From assembly GCF_018687715.1 (NCBI RefSeq), contig NC_056753.1, positions 10,343,001-10,407,000 on the forward strand: a DNA stretch of 64,000 nt. The letters are read 5' to 3'. The first letter of the stretch is position 1. Each line of letters begins with the position of its first letter. The position numbers and the translations under genes were made by a program. Under the pieces are notes generated by a model. The model did not search any database, was not told where the DNA came from, and saw only the letters and a list, made by a program, of their open reading frames with translations. This document shows positions 1 through 10,318 of the stretch, piece after piece. The stretch comes from Carya illinoinensis (Eukaryota > Streptophyta > Magnoliopsida > Fagales > Juglandaceae).

Positions 1-194
1 TTTGAATAGTTTTGTATTAAACAAGAAAAATTTTGGTACTTAGTTATTGTCTGGCTTTTCGCTGCGTATTTCTCGTGCACATTCATCGCTTATACACACA
101 CTTGGCACACGTCGATAGGGTGATAACCCGTGATGTCATCATCCGGACGTCTCGATTTTCTCGTGTCTGTGCATGAAGATTTGGGGTCGTCACA
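1..194 (+). mobile_element. 3' end of a Ty3 LTR (truncated by the window edge)
   Basis: The sequence parallels the last ~190 bases of the LTRs of the two complete Ty3 elements in this window: the 'ctggtacttagtta' block, a cytosine-rich 'cacacttggcac' block, 'cgtcgatagg' and a terminus ending in GTCACA. It is clearly more diverged than those LTRs are from each other, so it is an older or sister-family copy. The orientation matches element 2. Whether it is a solo LTR or the edge of a full element lying to the left cannot be told from the window. Confidence 0.7.
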
Positions 195-418
195 ATATAT
201 AATAGATATTATATATTTATTTATTATCATCAAAGGCGGTATAACCAGCCATATAAAATTTAATTTTTTATTCTAATACTTTTTTACGATTATGGACAGC
301 GTTCAATGTAATTATTATTATGTTTTTAACATTATTTTATTTCTTAAGAAACTTTTAATAAAATATAGGTTTTTTATTCTAACAAATACAAATTAGTAAG
401 GACGCACATCTGTGCCTT

Positions 419-1017
419 AGAGCACTGACATTGTCAAATGCAACTGCAAATTGAAGAGAAATATGATAAAAATCCATTGCATTGGCCTAGCGAAAACTAA
501 AAAGTATCAACTACATTAAGTCTTAGGTGCTCTCCATCTATAGCCAATGACTGTATAAGGATTAAATATTATTTTATCTTAAAAATATAAATCTTCCTTT
601 AAACAATTTCTTCCTTTAAAATGTAAATTTTGGGTAGAAGTATAGTTGTATATGTGATTGTTGGGTGAATGATTAGTAAAATATATTTATTGAATAATAA
701 GGTTGAGGGAAACAATATTTGAAAAATAATAATTTTATTTTTTTTAATAAAGTCATTAATTAATATATGAAGTGTATTTGTAAAATATTAAAAAAAATCA
801 TCAAATATTATTAAAATAATTTATATTATATTATTATTTAGAGTTTATAATAGCTAGTCTAATGTTGACTAATCTAACTAAAAGTCTATATTATAACTAA
901 AAGGACACATTATAATTCTATTTTAGAATGACAATACTCTTAACAACAGGGGAGTCGGGGACCTTTCAATAGTCAGAAATGGTGGGCTGAGCAACTGCTA
1001 TAGCTCCGAGTGCGCAG

Positions 1018-1066
<49 letters not shown>

Positions 1067-3093
1067 ATCTTTCTAATAAAGAAAAATTATATAGACCCCA
1101 CCCCATAATTATTTATCGACCTCTTAAGAGCATTAGCCATTGCCAAATGCAAGTACAAATTAAAGAGGAATATGATTAAAACCCCCAGCATTGGCCTAAC
1201 GAAAACTAAAAAGTTTTACATATCAACTACAATAAGTCATAGGTGCTCTCCATCTATGGCCAGAGACTGTACAAGGATTAAATATTATTTTATCTTAAAA
1301 ATGTAAATCTTCCTTCAAACAGTTTCTTCCTTTAAAATGTAAATCCTAAACCATAATTCTAAATGTAAATTTTGGATAGAAGAAATATTGGTATTGTTGT
1401 ATATTTGATTATTGGGTGAATGGTTGATAAAATATATTTATTGAATAATTTGGTTGGGGGAAAAATAATTGAAAAATAATAATTTTATTTTTTAATAAAG
1501 TTTAATTAATATATGAAGTGTATTTGTAAAATATTAAAAAAAATTATCAAATATTATTAAAATAATTAATATTATGTTATTATTTAGAATTTAAAATAGC
1601 TAGTCTAATGTAAACTAATCTAACTAAAAGTCTATATTATAGCTAAAAGGACACATTAGAATTCCATTTTAGACTTAGCAATGGCTAGGCCATTACCAAT
1701 GCTCTACAACAGGGTACCTTTCAATGGTCAAAAATGGTTAGCTGAGCTACTGCTATAGCTTCGAGTGAGCAGATACATTTTTTTTTTTTTTTTGTCTTTC
1801 TAATAAAGAAAAATTATATAGACCCCACCCCATAATTATTTATCAACCTCTTAAGAGCATTACCATTGCCAAATGCGACTATAAATTGAAGAGGAATATG
1901 ATTAAAACCCCCGTATTGGCCTAGGGAAAATTGAAAAAGTTTTACATATCAACTACAATAAGTCATAGGTGCTCTCCATCTATAGCTAGAGATTGTACAA
2001 GGATCAAATATTATTTTATCTTAAAAATGTAAATCTTCCTTCAAACAGTTTCTTCCTTTAAAATGTAAATCCTAAACCATAATTCTAAAAGTAAATTTTG
2101 GGTAGAAAAAATGTTGGTATGGTTGTATATGTGATTGTTGGGTGAATGGTCGGCAAAAATATATTTAATGAATAATTTAATTGAGGGAAAAATAATTGAA
2201 AATAATAATTATATTTTTTAACAAAATTATTAATTAATATATGAAGTGTATTTGTAAAATATTAAAAAAATTATCAAATATTATTAAAATAATTAATATT
2301 ATGTTATTATTTTGAGTTTAAAATAAGTAGTCTAATGTAAACTAATCTAACTAAAAGTCTATATTATAGCTAAAAGGACACATTGGAATTCCATTTTGAC
2401 TTAGCAATAGCAAAACCATTACCAATGCTCTACAACGCGGTACCTTTCAATGGTCAGAAATGGTTGGCTGAGCTACTATTATAGCTCCGAGTGAGGAGAT
2501 ACAGATTCTTTTTTTTTTTTTTTGTCATTCTCGTAAAGAAAAATTATATAGACCCCACTCCATAATTATTTATCGACCTCTTAAGAGCATTAGCCATCGC
2601 CAAATGCAAGTATATTTTGAAGAGGAATATGATTAAAACCCCCTGCATTGGCCCAGCAAAAACTGAAAAGTTTTACATATCAACTACAATAAGTCATAGG
2701 TGCTCTCCATCTATGGCCAGAGGCTGTACAATGATCAAATATTATTTTATCTTGAAAGTGTAAATCTTCCTTGAAACAGTTTCTTCCTTTAAAATGTAAA
2801 TCCTAAACCATAATTCTAAATGTAAATCTTGGGTAGAACAAATGTTGGTATGGTTGTATATTTGATTGTTGGGTGAATGGTTGGCAAAATATTTTCATTG
2901 AATAATTTGATTGAGGGAAAAATAATTGAAAAATAATAATTTTATTTTTAATAAAGGTCTTAATTAAGATATGAAGTGTATTTGTAAAATATTAAAAAAA
3001 CATTATCAAATGTTATTAAAATAATTAATATTATGTTATTATTTAGAGTTTAAAATAGCTAGTCTAATGTAAACCAATCTAACTAAAAGTCTA
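419..3093. repeat. ~727-bp tandem repeat array, left part (monomers 1-4)
   Basis: Four head-to-tail monomers begin near 419, 1127, 1854 and 2584. Each starts with a block like 'agagcattagccattgcc', runs through an AT-rich body ending near 'ggccattaccaatgctct', and is followed by a ~145-bp spacer containing 'gggtacctttcaatggtcagaaatgg', a T-run or TA-run, and 'gaccccaccccataattattta'. The ends of the ~580-bp body are imperfect inverted repeats, as in a PIF/Harbinger-type MITE. Monomer 4 is cut at 3093 by Ty3 element 1 and resumes at 12472. No coding capacity is seen. Confidence 0.9.
1023..1063. repeat. (TA)n microsatellite in the monomer 1 spacer
   Basis: About 20 TA units sit at the place where the other monomers carry a poly-T tract (near 1780, 2510 and 13358) or a short TA run (near 14084). 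This spacer position is therefore a mutational hot spot shared by the copies. Confidence 0.9.
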
Positions 3094-5248
3094 TGTGACG
3101 CCCCCAAAATCCCCACGCCCGAACACGGGGAAATTGAGACGTCCGGATGGTGACACCCCGGGTCACCATCCCATCGACGGGTGCCGAGTGTGTGCAAGGC
3201 AGCAATTGTGTACAAAGAGACACGCAGCGGATAAGAAAGTCATAACTAAGTACCAGAATTTTTCTTAACGTAATACAAGCTGTTTAAAACATACATAGAT
3301 AAAATATTACAAAACACAAAAGCAGTTTTAAACAAATAAAAAGATAACATCAGCAACCCGGCGGAGCCGCATCCTCGGGCTCAGCCTCTTCCTCCTCCTC
3401 CTCAACTCCTGCACCAAAAGCTACGGAACCACAAATGGTTCCGCAGGTAAGTAAAACCCCAAACACTACCAGATAAAAACACATATAACTCAAACAAGAT
3501 GCATGAAACATGCCCAATGCACAAAGCCCAAAATCACCAGTTTTCCACACACGCCAAAAACCCATATGACCCAAAAACATATCCTTTCCGAAAAACATGC
3601 CAAAAGTCACATTTGGCCCAATATCTCGCCGGAAGTCCATCCGGCCCAATATCTCACCAGAAGTCCATCTGGCCCACGCCAAAAGTCACATTTGGCCTCA
3701 TAAACCATTATCCAATTTTAACCCGTATGCACCATGACCTCCCCTAGGGGTCATCCGCACACCCTGGCTCCAGTGTCACACCGCAGAGTACCACCACGCA
3801 TGTGACACCTAACAAGCGATGCCCAGTTCCGCGCCCCGCGCGTGCGTAGCCAAGCATCCTCTAGCCCTCGCCAGCAAAGGGCCACGGAGTCGGTGAGTAG
3901 GGCGATGCCCGGTTCCGCGCCCGGCGCGTTCGTAGCCAAGCATCCCCTAGCCCCGCTCCCATCATCTCTCTCGACAACTCAGGGGACATCACTCAGTTTA
4001 TTCCGCTCCCGAGTGACCAGAGGAGCTCCACCGAGATAATAACCCATCCCGGCTTGGGCTCGTGATACACACGCACCCGTAAAACCACTCACGCCAATAC
4101 ACAGGCTTTTCACACAAATCCCACAAACACATGTGCATGCACCATGAAATGCCATATCAATGCATAATAAAATAATCCAACAACATAAATCAATAAAACA
4201 GACAACTCCGTCCTCCATCCATCCGACCCCCGAAACTCCTCGGACTCAGTCCGGAATCAACAACCAACAACAAATATTTATTGAATGAGCAATATATATT
4301 TAAATCTGTAAATAGGGTTTGGAAAATACTTACAGCGCTATACGGCAATTTTAGAAAACAAGCGGCGTTGCAAGCGGCGGAAAAACAGCAACGTCACAGT
4401 GAAAATTCACTGTGGCCGTGGGTCCGAAAAACTCACTTTTGAACGGGGACAAACTAGGACACGGGATTGATAGGGAATGGTCTAGAGGTGGTTGTGAAGC
4501 TATTGGAAGTGACGGACGGCCGTGGGTGGCGGCGGAATGGCCGGAAATGGCCGAAAATGGCAAATCGGAAAACAAGCTCGTGGGAGCTGCTCCGGTGGTC
4601 GATGGAGGCCGGAAATGGGTGGGTTAGGACGGCAAGGAACCGGTGATGAAGTGGTGAAGAAATGGTGGCCGGAGGTGGAGCGACGGCGGCGGATCGGAGT
4701 GAAAACCGTGGGTGCTTGTTGGGCTTTTTCCGGCCAAATGGCCGGCCATTTCGGGTGGGTTTTGGAGGGAAGGTAGACCGGAAGGAGAGGAAGAGAATGG
4801 GACCGGTGGGAGGCCGAACGGTGGCCGGACGGCGGCGGTAGGGGCTGGGGAAGGCTGACGCCGGCGTGAGGGAGAGAGAGAGAAGAGAGAGAGTGCACGG
4901 TGGGGGGGGGGTCCGAGTCGGGGGAGAGAGGAGAGAGAAAAGAAAGAGAAAAAAAGAAAAAGAAGAAAAAAGAAAAGAAGGGAAAAAGAAAAAAGGAAAA
5001 AGAGAAAAAGAAAAAAAAGATGTGAAAAGAAATGAGGTCCAGTCCTCACTCCGGGAAAAGAAACAAACCGCCAAAAAGATTAAAACCACAAAAACAACTA
5101 AAAGAAATAAAACACAACCTCAAATAAATTAAAATAAATTAAAAACCGACTTTAAAAACGCAGTTAAAATAAAATAAAATATCTGATATATTAATTAAAA
5201 TAAAAACAATTATTTCAGCGAAAATACACTTAAAAGCGGGTCATCACA
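3094..5248 (-). repeat. 3' LTR of element 1
   Basis: This 2,155-bp LTR starts TGTGACGCCC and ends GGTCATCACA on the plus strand and is nearly identical to 10319-12471. Observed differences are single bases near 3217, 3813, 3961, 4434 and 4545, plus ten versus eight Gs in the run near 4902. It contains a purine-rich tract (4866-5020) and, on the minus strand, a short frame ending in an acidic proline-containing tail (about 3353-3420). Confidence 0.95.
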
Positions 5249-5261
5249 TCCTCCCCTCCTT
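5249..5261 (-). other. Polypurine tract of element 1
   Basis: On the minus strand AAGGAGGGGAGGA directly abuts the 3' LTR. This is the expected position and composition for the plus-strand primer of reverse transcription. Element 2 has the same tract at the matching place. Confidence 0.85.
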
Positions 5262-5365
5262 AAAAACAATTTCGTCCTCGAAATTGCAAATCAACTACCA
5301 ACTTAAAGCAAGCCACATAAACGCTCACAAACTAACAGAGATCAAGATTAAAATGCATACCTTCA

Positions 5366-8300
5366 TCATTCGAACAGATACGGGTACTGCTCCCTCATGT
5401 CCGCTGCTCGCTCCCAAGAGAAGTCTTGAGCTAACGGATCTCCCCAAGCCACTTTAACCAACGGTATCGTTTTGGACCTCAATTGTTGCTCCCTCCAATC
5501 CAAAATCTGCGACGGAACAACCTCGTAAGTGAGATCCGGTTGCAACTGAATACTCGTTGGGTCGACGAAGCGTGGCTCTTGCTGTCCAAAGCTCTTCTTC
5601 AGGGATGATACGTGGAAGACATCATGAACATCCCCAAAATAATCCGGCAAAGCAACTCTATAGGCAACGGACCCTACTCTCTCCAAAATCTGAAAAGGGC
5701 CGACGTACCTCGGATCTAGTTTCCTTTTCTTACCAAAACGCTTAACACCTCTCATGGGAGAGACTTTAAGATAAACCCAATCACCAACTTCAAATGACAA
5801 TTCTCTCCTCCTGGTATCAGCGTAGCTTTTCTGGCGACTCTGAGCTGCCGCCATTATATCTCTAATGATCCGGACTTGGCTTTGCATTTCTTGAATTATT
5901 TCGGGTCCAATAATTCTACTCTCCCCAACTTCATCCCAACACAAGGGCGACCTACACTTTCTCCCATAAAGAGCTTCATAGGGAGCCATCTGAATGGTCG
6001 CATGGTAGTTGTTATTGTAGGCAAACTCAATGAGCGGCAAATGATTTTCCCAACTCCCTTGGAATTCCAGGGCACATGCTCGCAACATGTCTTCCAGGGT
6101 CTGGATGGTGCGCTCTGACTGGCCGTCTGTCTGCGGGTGATAAGCAGTGCTGAACTTCAACTTAGTACCCAAAGCTGCCTGCAGACTCTTCCAGAACTGC
6201 GATGTGAACCTCGGGTCCCGATCCGACACTATACTCTTTGGTATGCCGTGTAGCCTCACTATCTCCTTAACATACAAACGGGTCAACTTACCCAAAGAGT
6301 CGGTGTTGTTAACAGGCAGAAAATGAGCACTCTTCGTTAACCGGTCCACGATCACCCAAACAGAGTTCTTCCCACTAGGTGTTCTCGGCAAACCCACTAC
6401 GAAATCCATCGTGATGTCATCCCACTTCCACTCAGGAATAGGGAGGGGTTGGAGCATACCTGCAGGTCTCTGATGCTCGGCCTTTACCTGACGACACGTG
6501 TGGCATTTCTCCACATATAAGGCAACGTCCTTCTTCATTCCATCCCACCAGTAAATTTTCTTCAAGTCTCGATACATCTTTGTACTGCCGGGATGAACTG
6601 AATACGGGGCCGCATGAGCTTCCGCCATGATCCGTTCCTTGAAATCTGAGTCCTTTGGGATCACTCTGCGATCTCGGAACCGAAGTATTCCATCACTATC
6701 CATGCTATAGTGCAACGGCCCTCGAGATTTTCGGACTCTTTTCCTGATGTTCAGCAGCTTCTGATCCTTTCTTTGGAGAGCTTTCAATTCTTCAAAATCT
6801 ACTACCCGAATGTCCAGAACCGAAGACAAAATCTCTACTTGCTGCGAACTCTCTATAAGGAGCCTTCTCATCCCATAAAGTAACGAATCCATTTCTGACG
6901 GTTCGGCTTCATCCTCCAAATGAGACTTCCGGCTCAAAGCATCAGCAACTATGTTAGCCTTCCCCGGGTGGTACTTGATCTCACACTGATAGTCACTGAT
7001 TAGCTCTAGCCAACGCCTCTGCCTCATATTCAAATTTTTCTGGGAAAACAAATGCTTCAAGCTCTTATGATCAGTAAATACCTCACAAGCTTCCCCATAC
7101 AAGAAATGCCGCCAGATCTTGAGTGCAAAAACGATCGCAGCCAACTCTAGATCATGCGTCGGATAATTCTTCTCATGGTCCTTAAGCTGACGAGATGCAT
7201 AGGCTACAACCCGTCCTTCCTGCATAAGGACACAACCCAAACCGAACTTAGACGCATCACTGAAGACTACAAACGGCTTATGCGGTTCTGGGAGTGCTAA
7301 CACTGGTGCCGTCGTCAACCTGTTCTTCAATTCCTGGAAGCTTCTCTCACATTTCTCTGACCAAACAAATTCTGTATTCTTCCGAGTCAAAGCTGTGAGA
7401 GGTCCGGATAAGCGAGCAAAACCCTCTACAAACCTTCGGTAGTAACCGGCGAGCCCCAAGAAACTCCTGATCTCGCGTACTGTAGTTGGGCGTGGCCATG
7501 ACAAAATGGCTTCTACCTTACTGGGATCAACTGCCACCCCACCCTGGGAAATTACATGCCCAAGAAATTTAACTTCTTCCAACCAGAACTCACACTTGCT
7601 GAGCTTGGCGTACAACTGGTGCTCTCTCAATTTCTCAAGTACCAGACTAAGATGATACACATGCTCTTCAATATCTCGGGAATAAATCAGTATATCATCA
7701 ATAAATACTACCACGAAGGAATCCAGATAAGGTTGGAACACCCGATTCATCAAATCCATGAAAGCGGCAGGAGCATTAGCTAGCCCAAACGGCATCACTT
7801 TAAATTCATAGTGTCCATACCTCGACCTGAAGGCAGTTTTCGGCACATCCTGCTCTCTGATTCTCAGCTGGTAGTATCCCGACCTCAGATCAATTTTAGA
7901 GAACACCGCTGCCCCCTGAAGTTGGTCAAATAAATCATCTATCCGCGGGAGAGGATATTTATTTTTGATGGTCACCTTGTTCAACTCCCTATAGTCAATG
8001 CACATACGAAGGGTTCCATATTTCTTTTTAACAAATAAAACTGGAGCACCCCACGGCGACGTACTAGGCTGAATAAACCCCTTCTCTACTAATTCTTGCA
8101 ACTGAGTCTTCAACTCTTTCAATTCAGCCGGTGCCATGCGGTAAGGAGCCTTATGCACAGGAGCCGCTCCAGGTTCCAAGTCTATAACAAACTCCATCTC
8201 TCGCACGGGGGGTAGTCCGGGCAAGTCATCCACAAACACATCGGGGAACTCCTCCACAACTGGAATGTCTGCCAAGGACTTCTTCTCAGACGGCGTGGAC

Positions 8301-8779
8301 ACCATCTGGACCAAGAATGCATCCGCTCCCCATGCAATCTCTCTTCTTGCCTGTATCGCCGATATAATCATCGGCTTTTCTTTTAATCTACTCCCCGCAA
8401 ATTCCAGACAATCACCATCCGGAAGCTGAAAGCTAATTGTCCGACTTCTGCAATTAATAGTCGCAGAATATCGGTATAGCCAATCCATCCCGAGGATGAT
8501 ATCGAAACCCAACAGCTTGAATACCACCAGATCAGCGTCCAAAAACCTTCCCTCAAAATTTAACGGGCATCCCAAAGCAACCTTGGAACACCACACCATC
8601 TCGCCGTCGGGTAGCGCCACTACCATAGCCTTCGGCAACGGTTCCGTGACCAAGTTACACACCCGAGCAAATGTGGAAGACACAAACGATCGTGAAGCAC
8701 CAGAATCAAACAAAGTACAAGCATAAAACTCATACAACCGGACTCTTCCTGAACCAAACACACAACCCATGAAATCCAA
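5366..8779 (-). CDS. Pol polyprotein of element 1 (protease, RT, RNase H, integrase, chromodomain-like tail)
   Basis: This 1,137-residue open frame has every pol domain. The retropepsin motif LFDSGAS has its catalytic Asp at residue 25. Reverse transcriptase spans about 225-400 with Asp297 and the FIDD box at 359-362. RNase H has Asp508, Glu545 and Asp570. Integrase has the HHCC finger (His722, His729, Cys759, Cys762) and catalytic Asp792, Asp853 and Glu889, followed by a GPF motif near 1027. The last ~50 residues (EVVPSQILD to the C-terminus) match the chromodomain-like tail of Tekay/Del chromoviruses. The ATG at 8779 is just the first Met in an open frame: the first residues before GRV fall in the putative intron, so the real coding start is probably the exon joined at 8748. 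Tyr254 replaces the Asp usual in the KKDGTLRM block, which may weaken RT. No stop or frameshift is present. Confidence 0.93.
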   Translation of the reverse strand: MDFMGCVFGSGRVRLYEFYACTLFDSGASRSFVSSTFARVCNLVTEPLPKAMVVALPDGEMVWCSKVALGCPLNFEGRFLDADLVVFKLLGFDIILGMDWLYRYSATINCRSRTISFQLPDGDCLEFAGSRLKEKPMIISAIQARREIAWGADAFLVQMVSTPSEKKSLADIPVVEEFPDVFVDDLPGLPPVREMEFVIDLEPGAAPVHKAPYRMAPAELKELKTQLQELVEKGFIQPSTSPWGAPVLFVKKKYGTLRMCIDYRELNKVTIKNKYPLPRIDDLFDQLQGAAVFSKIDLRSGYYQLRIREQDVPKTAFRSRYGHYEFKVMPFGLANAPAAFMDLMNRVFQPYLDSFVVVFIDDILIYSRDIEEHVYHLSLVLEKLREHQLYAKLSKCEFWLEEVKFLGHVISQGGVAVDPSKVEAILSWPRPTTVREIRSFLGLAGYYRRFVEGFARLSGPLTALTRKNTEFVWSEKCERSFQELKNRLTTAPVLALPEPHKPFVVFSDASKFGLGCVLMQEGRVVAYASRQLKDHEKNYPTHDLELAAIVFALKIWRHFLYGEACEVFTDHKSLKHLFSQKNLNMRQRRWLELISDYQCEIKYHPGKANIVADALSRKSHLEDEAEPSEMDSLLYGMRRLLIESSQQVEILSSVLDIRVVDFEELKALQRKDQKLLNIRKRVRKSRGPLHYSMDSDGILRFRDRRVIPKDSDFKERIMAEAHAAPYSVHPGSTKMYRDLKKIYWWDGMKKDVALYVEKCHTCRQVKAEHQRPAGMLQPLPIPEWKWDDITMDFVVGLPRTPSGKNSVWVIVDRLTKSAHFLPVNNTDSLGKLTRLYVKEIVRLHGIPKSIVSDRDPRFTSQFWKSLQAALGTKLKFSTAYHPQTDGQSERTIQTLEDMLRACALEFQGSWENHLPLIEFAYNNNYHATIQMAPYEALYGRKCRSPLCWDEVGESRIIGPEIIQEMQSQVRIIRDIMAAAQSRQKSYADTRRRELSFEVGDWVYLKVSPMRGVKRFGKKRKLDPRYVGPFQILERVGSVAYRVALPDYFGDVHDVFHVSSLKKSFGQQEPRFVDPTSIQLQPDLTYEVVPSQILDWREQQLRSKTIPLVKVAWGDPLAQDFSWERAADMREQYPYLFE

Positions 8780-8847
8780 AAAAAAACAACGAAGAAACCA
8801 AATACACCAAAAATAAATCCAACTTAAAAGATTAAATTAATCCATAC
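8749..8847 (-). other. Putative gag-pol intron of element 1 (99 bp, phase 1)
   Basis: On the minus strand the segment starts CAG|GTATGG and ends TTTGGTTCAG|GA, is T-rich as plant introns are, and sits exactly between the Gag C-terminus and the protease. The Gag frame hits TAA within the first dozen bases of the segment. Splicing would join the first base of a Gly codon to the pol exon and continue into GRVRLYEF and the protease. The same arrangement occurs in element 2 with a different length, which argues for splicing over chance. Inference only; no transcript is available. Confidence 0.7.
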
Positions 8848-10047
8848 CTGTGATTACTCCAGCATCATGGGTCGCTGGTGCCTCATCGTCCACCTCTCCG
8901 GGCGTGACAGCATAAACCCGGGCTTGCACTGCTTGTCTCGGGTTGGTTCTTCCACCGTGTCTACCTCCACGGCTTCCTTGAGCTCTAACGGGGCAATCCC
9001 GAGTAATATGCCCCACTTGGCCGCACCGATAACACTGGGGTCCGCTACTCGTCCGACACTCGCCCTCATGAGCTCTATTACAAATTCCACAAACAGGCAT
9101 ACGTCCTTCACCAGAAACTTCTGAGGCGAATCCGAGCTGCTTCCTTCACCAGAAAAACTTCGCCTCTTTTGCCCTGAAGGGGAGCCCAAACTCAGATTAT
9201 TTTCCCTCTCTATAAGGGTGGCCACATCCACTAACTCCTGAAAAGTGGATATCCGATGGCTGACCACCAAACGGCGTATATCAGGGCGTAGTCCCTCCTG
9301 AAAACGCTCAGCTCGCAGCTCCTCTGTGGCAACAAGATGAGGAGCAAACCGCTCAAGTTCTATGAACCTCCGGGCGTATTGTTCCACTGTTGCGCCCCCT
9401 TGGACCAGATTAGAGAATTCTCTTGCCTTTTGCTTCCTTACCGATGCGGGAAAGAAGCGGTCATTGAATTCTTTCTTGAAACGCTGCCAGGTCACCGCAG
9501 CGAAAGATCCCAATTCAGATTCCAGCATCACCCTCCTGGTATCCCACCAATCAGAAGCGATACCCTGCAAAAGATAGCTGGCGTAGAGTACTTGCTGAGC
9601 TTCAGTGCATCCACACACCTCAAAGGTTTTCTCCAGATCCTTGATCCATTTTCCAGCCTGAAGAGGATCCTCATTTCCAGTAAAGTGTGGGGTCCGATGC
9701 GCTAGGAAGCGCTCATAGGTGCATCCGGCTTGCACCATGCTACTGGACCCTCCTGGATACATCCAAGGTCCTCCCTGATATGGCCAGGGACCTCCTGGTT
9801 GTGGCCAATACACTCCCTGTGGCGGACAAGGCTCTCCTGACGGTGGATAGGGCCCTCCTGATGGTGGCCAAGGACCCCCTTGTGGTGGCCAAGGTCCTTG
9901 TGGTGGCCAAGGCCCTGCCTGTTGTGGCCTAATATTCTGTTGCATGAACTCCGTCATCTGCCGAATTGCTTCGGCTATGGAGTCCTCCCTGGATGTATTG
10001 TCTTGCGGTTCCTGAGTATTTTTCCTTGGTCTACCTGGTCTCCCCAT
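8837..10047 (-). pseudogene. Gag of element 1, frameshifted before the zinc knuckle
   Basis: The likely start is the ATG at 10047, giving MGRPGRPRKN. A Gly/Pro/Trp-rich repeat segment follows, then the retrotransposon gag core with WDTRRVMLE, FNDRFFPASVRKQKAREF and the LVQGG region. The zinc knuckle CYRCGQVGHITRDC is in a different frame (frame ending at 8837). Comparison with element 2 shows that a 59-bp stretch is replaced here by 16 bp near 9100-9116, a net loss of 43 bp. The replacement bases (ctggtgaagga) also occur ~40 bp upstream, which suggests a template switch between short repeats. The translation runs on out of frame to 8854. Without correction, Gag would lack its nucleic-acid-binding knuckle. 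Confidence 0.85.
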
Positions 10048-10304
10048 ATTCCTGTCACAACACCACTCTTGACCCTCCTTTAAGAAAACAAAAAAAACCA
10101 TCATAAAACCAACAAAACAAAACAGCACCACGCAGCAAGAAACAAAAGAAACCCGCATGCCAAAACATAACTAAATAAAACAAGCAACCAAACATAAACA
10201 AATAAAACAAATAAAACAACTATACTTAACATAATTTTAAAACACAACTTTAAAAACATTCTGGTACTACCTACGGGACTTGTGGTTTTACCCAGAGCCA
10301 AACC

Positions 10305-10316
10305 GCTCTGATACCA
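10305..10316 (-). other. Primer binding site of element 1 (initiator Met tRNA type)
   Basis: On the minus strand TGGTATCAGAGC lies two bases inside the 5' LTR end. This is the standard complement to the 3' end of plant initiator methionine tRNA used by many Ty3 elements. Confidence 0.9.
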
Positions 10317-10318
10317 CC

